A stretch of 7,257 bases of DNA, taken from positions 1 to 7,257 of the forward strand of contig JAEXPL010000440.1 in assembly GCA_023446865.1 (NCBI GenBank). The letters are read 5' to 3'. This DNA is from Verrucomicrobiota bacterium (GTDB lineage: Bacteria > Verrucomicrobiota > Verrucomicrobiia > Opitutales > Opitutaceae). The first letter of the stretch is position 1, and each line of letters begins with the position of its first letter. The notes beneath the pieces were generated by a model. The model saw only the letters and a program-made list of their open reading frames with translations, made no database searches and was not told the DNA's origin. Shown piece by piece: positions 6,355-7,257 of the stretch. The position numbers and the translations under genes were made by a program.

Positions 6355-6647
6355 AGGTCGTTTTCAGCACCCTCTTCCGCGAGGAACTGCGCACCGTCAC
6401 CGACTACTATGCGGCCATCAGCCCGCGGCTGGGTGAAGACTTCAATGCCCGCGTAAAAGCGGCTGTCCGCACAACCCTTCTCTGGCAGGGCGGCGACCAC
6501 GTCGGTCCCCACGGATTCCCCTGCCGCCAGTGCCGCCCGTTCCCGTACCTGCTCTACTACGAGATTGAAGGCGACGTGCTCTATATCCTGGGACTCGTTC
6601 ACGAGCGCCGCCGCCCCGACTATTTGAAACGCCAGCTTGGCCTCTAG
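6351..6647 (+). CDS. RelE/ParE-superfamily toxin
   Basis: The 98-residue protein has the fold pattern of ParE/RelE toxins: a starting strand (KVVFS, 2-6), a helical hairpin (about 7-45), then strands. The C-terminal core is FPYLLYYEIEGDVLYILGLVHERRRPDYLKRQL (64-96). Blocks FPYLLYY and VHERRRP are the most conserved parts of the family. ParE-like members poison DNA gyrase and RelE-like members cut mRNA on the ribosome. The pairing with a PF09720 antitoxin and the lack of a clear RelE catalytic set make ParE-like more likely, but the target cannot be fixed from sequence. Translation starts at an ATG overlapping the antitoxin stop, preceded by GAGAAGG, the only Shine-Dalgarno-like element among the genes here. 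A CRQC motif at 58-61 is an oddity. The frame is intact and full length, so the module could be active. Confidence 0.9.
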   Translation: MKVVFSTLFREELRTVTDYYAAISPRLGEDFNARVKAAVRTTLLWQGGDHVGPHGFPCRQCRPFPYLLYYEIEGDVLYILGLVHERRRPDYLKRQLGL

Positions 6648-6672
6648 CCAAACTCGGGGTTTCTCTCTCCCC

Positions 6673-7257
6673 ATGAAACGCCTCGCCATCGTCGGCGCCG
6701 GAATCACCGGCCTCACCGCGGCCCGCGAACTCGCCGCCGCGGGCCACGCCGTGACCGTGTTCGAGGCGTCCGATCGCGTCGGCGGCGCGATCCGCACGAT
6801 CCAGCGCGACGACTGGCTTGTCGAAGCCGGGCCCAATACTGCGCTCCTGCGCGACGCCTCGCTCGACCCGCTCCTCCAGCGCGCCGGCCTGGGTCCGCAG
6901 CTCCAGATCGCCAACCCCGCCGCCGCGAAACGGTTCATCGTGCGCCACGGCCGCCCCATTCCCCTGCCCTCCGGCGCCCTCGGCGCCATCACGACTCCGC
7001 TCTTCAACTTCCGCGGCAAGCTGCGCGTCCTCGCCGAACCGTTCATCCGCCAGAACCGCGACAACCCCGACGAGACCCTCGCCGCCTTCGCACGCCGCCG
7101 CGTCGGCCAGGAGTTCCTCGACTACGCCGTCAACCCGTTCATCGGCGGCGTCTACGCCTGTGCGCCCGAGGAACTCTGCGTGCGCCACGCCCTGCCGCGC
7201 CTCTGGCGGCTCGAGCAGAACCACGGCTCGCTCGTCCGCGGCACCATCGCCCTGATG
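6673..7257 (+). CDS. hemG: Protoporphyrinogen oxidase, HemY/PPOX type (5' part, cut by window end)
   Basis: Only the first 195 codons are present, of about 450-480 usual for the family; the frame is open at the window edge. An N-terminal dinucleotide-binding fold is clear: RLAIVGAGITGLTAARELA (3-21), with the GxGxxG-type loop at 8-13, then Glu31 ending the second strand and DRVGGAIRT (34-42), the FAD-binding amine-oxidase signature. Further on, NPFIGGVYACAPEEL and NHGSLVRG match the protoporphyrinogen oxidase region usually read as PF.sGvYAGdPe.L and hGS..rG. The enzyme oxidises protoporphyrinogen IX to protoporphyrin IX, the step after HemN. This FAD type normally uses oxygen and is peripheral to the membrane. 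The symbol hemY is also used for this form, and the unrelated flavodoxin-like HemG is excluded. The ATG lies 26 bases after the toxin stop with no terminator between, so toxin read-through transcription is possible. Confidence 0.93.
   Translation, partial: MKRLAIVGAGITGLTAARELAAAGHAVTVFEASDRVGGAIRTIQRDDWLVEAGPNTALLRDASLDPLLQRAGLGPQLQIANPAAAKRFIVRHGRPIPLPSGALGAITTPLFNFRGKLRVLAEPFIRQNRDNPDETLAAFARRRVGQEFLDYAVNPFIGGVYACAPEELCVRHALPRLWRLEQNHGSLVRGTIALM

Noticed and set aside
6159..7224. Long minus-strand frames opposite the toxin-antitoxin pair and hemG
   Set aside because: They are low-complexity Arg/Ala/Gly-rich products covering three genes with clear family signatures on the + strand.
1..7257. 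tRNA, rRNA, CRISPR array, riboswitch or insertion-sequence ends
   Set aside because: No spaced direct repeats, tRNA-like cloverleaf, conserved rRNA segments or transposase-like product were recognised on either strand by eye.

Overview
This is a GC-rich window in which every convincing gene lies on the + strand. Coding sequence uses C or G at most third codon positions. The gene set is a large outer-membrane beta-barrel, a small c-type cytochrome, a CheV adaptor, HemN, a HemY-type protoporphyrinogen oxidase and a PF09720/ParE-type toxin-antitoxin pair. This suggests a motile, respiring, Gram-negative, facultatively anaerobic bacterium. Verrucomicrobiota (Opitutaceae-like) is my best guess from overall style and content, but no marker gene in the window settles it. 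Almost no start codon is preceded by a recognisable Shine-Dalgarno sequence.

Layout. (1) 20-2642: a 745-residue secreted beta-barrel protein, possibly of the MtrB/PioB decahaem-associated type, followed 49 bases later by a 111-residue periplasmic monohaem cytochrome c. A strong GC-rich terminator (2674-2707) closes this unit, whose 5' end probably continues upstream of the window. (2) 2833-3795: a stand-alone CheV (CheW domain plus phosphoreceiver). (3) 3796-4055: a 260-base gap with a plausible hemN promoter overlapped by an inverted repeat. (4) 4056-5426: hemN, complete, with all four N-terminal cysteines. (5) 5484-5960: an unrecognised small membrane protein. (6) 5961-6141: a gap with coding-like composition but no convincing start, plus a 16-base perfect palindrome. 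(7) 6142-6647: a toxin-antitoxin pair with a 4-base ATGA overlap. (8) 6673-7257: the first 195 codons of hemG/hemY, running off the window end.

How the genes fit together. The barrel and the cytochrome look like parts of an extracytoplasmic electron-transfer unit. HemN and HemG catalyse two successive late steps of protoporphyrin synthesis: oxygen-independent decarboxylation of coproporphyrinogen III, then FAD-dependent oxidation of protoporphyrinogen IX. They are separated by a roughly 1.2 kb block holding the membrane protein and the toxin-antitoxin pair. An octamer (CGCCAGCT and its complement) recurs at four places in that block. The block looks like an accessory insertion into a haem-biosynthesis locus, which is an inference.

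The part most likely to hide something new is the barrel/cytochrome pair. Nothing here amounts to a clearly unprecedented system.
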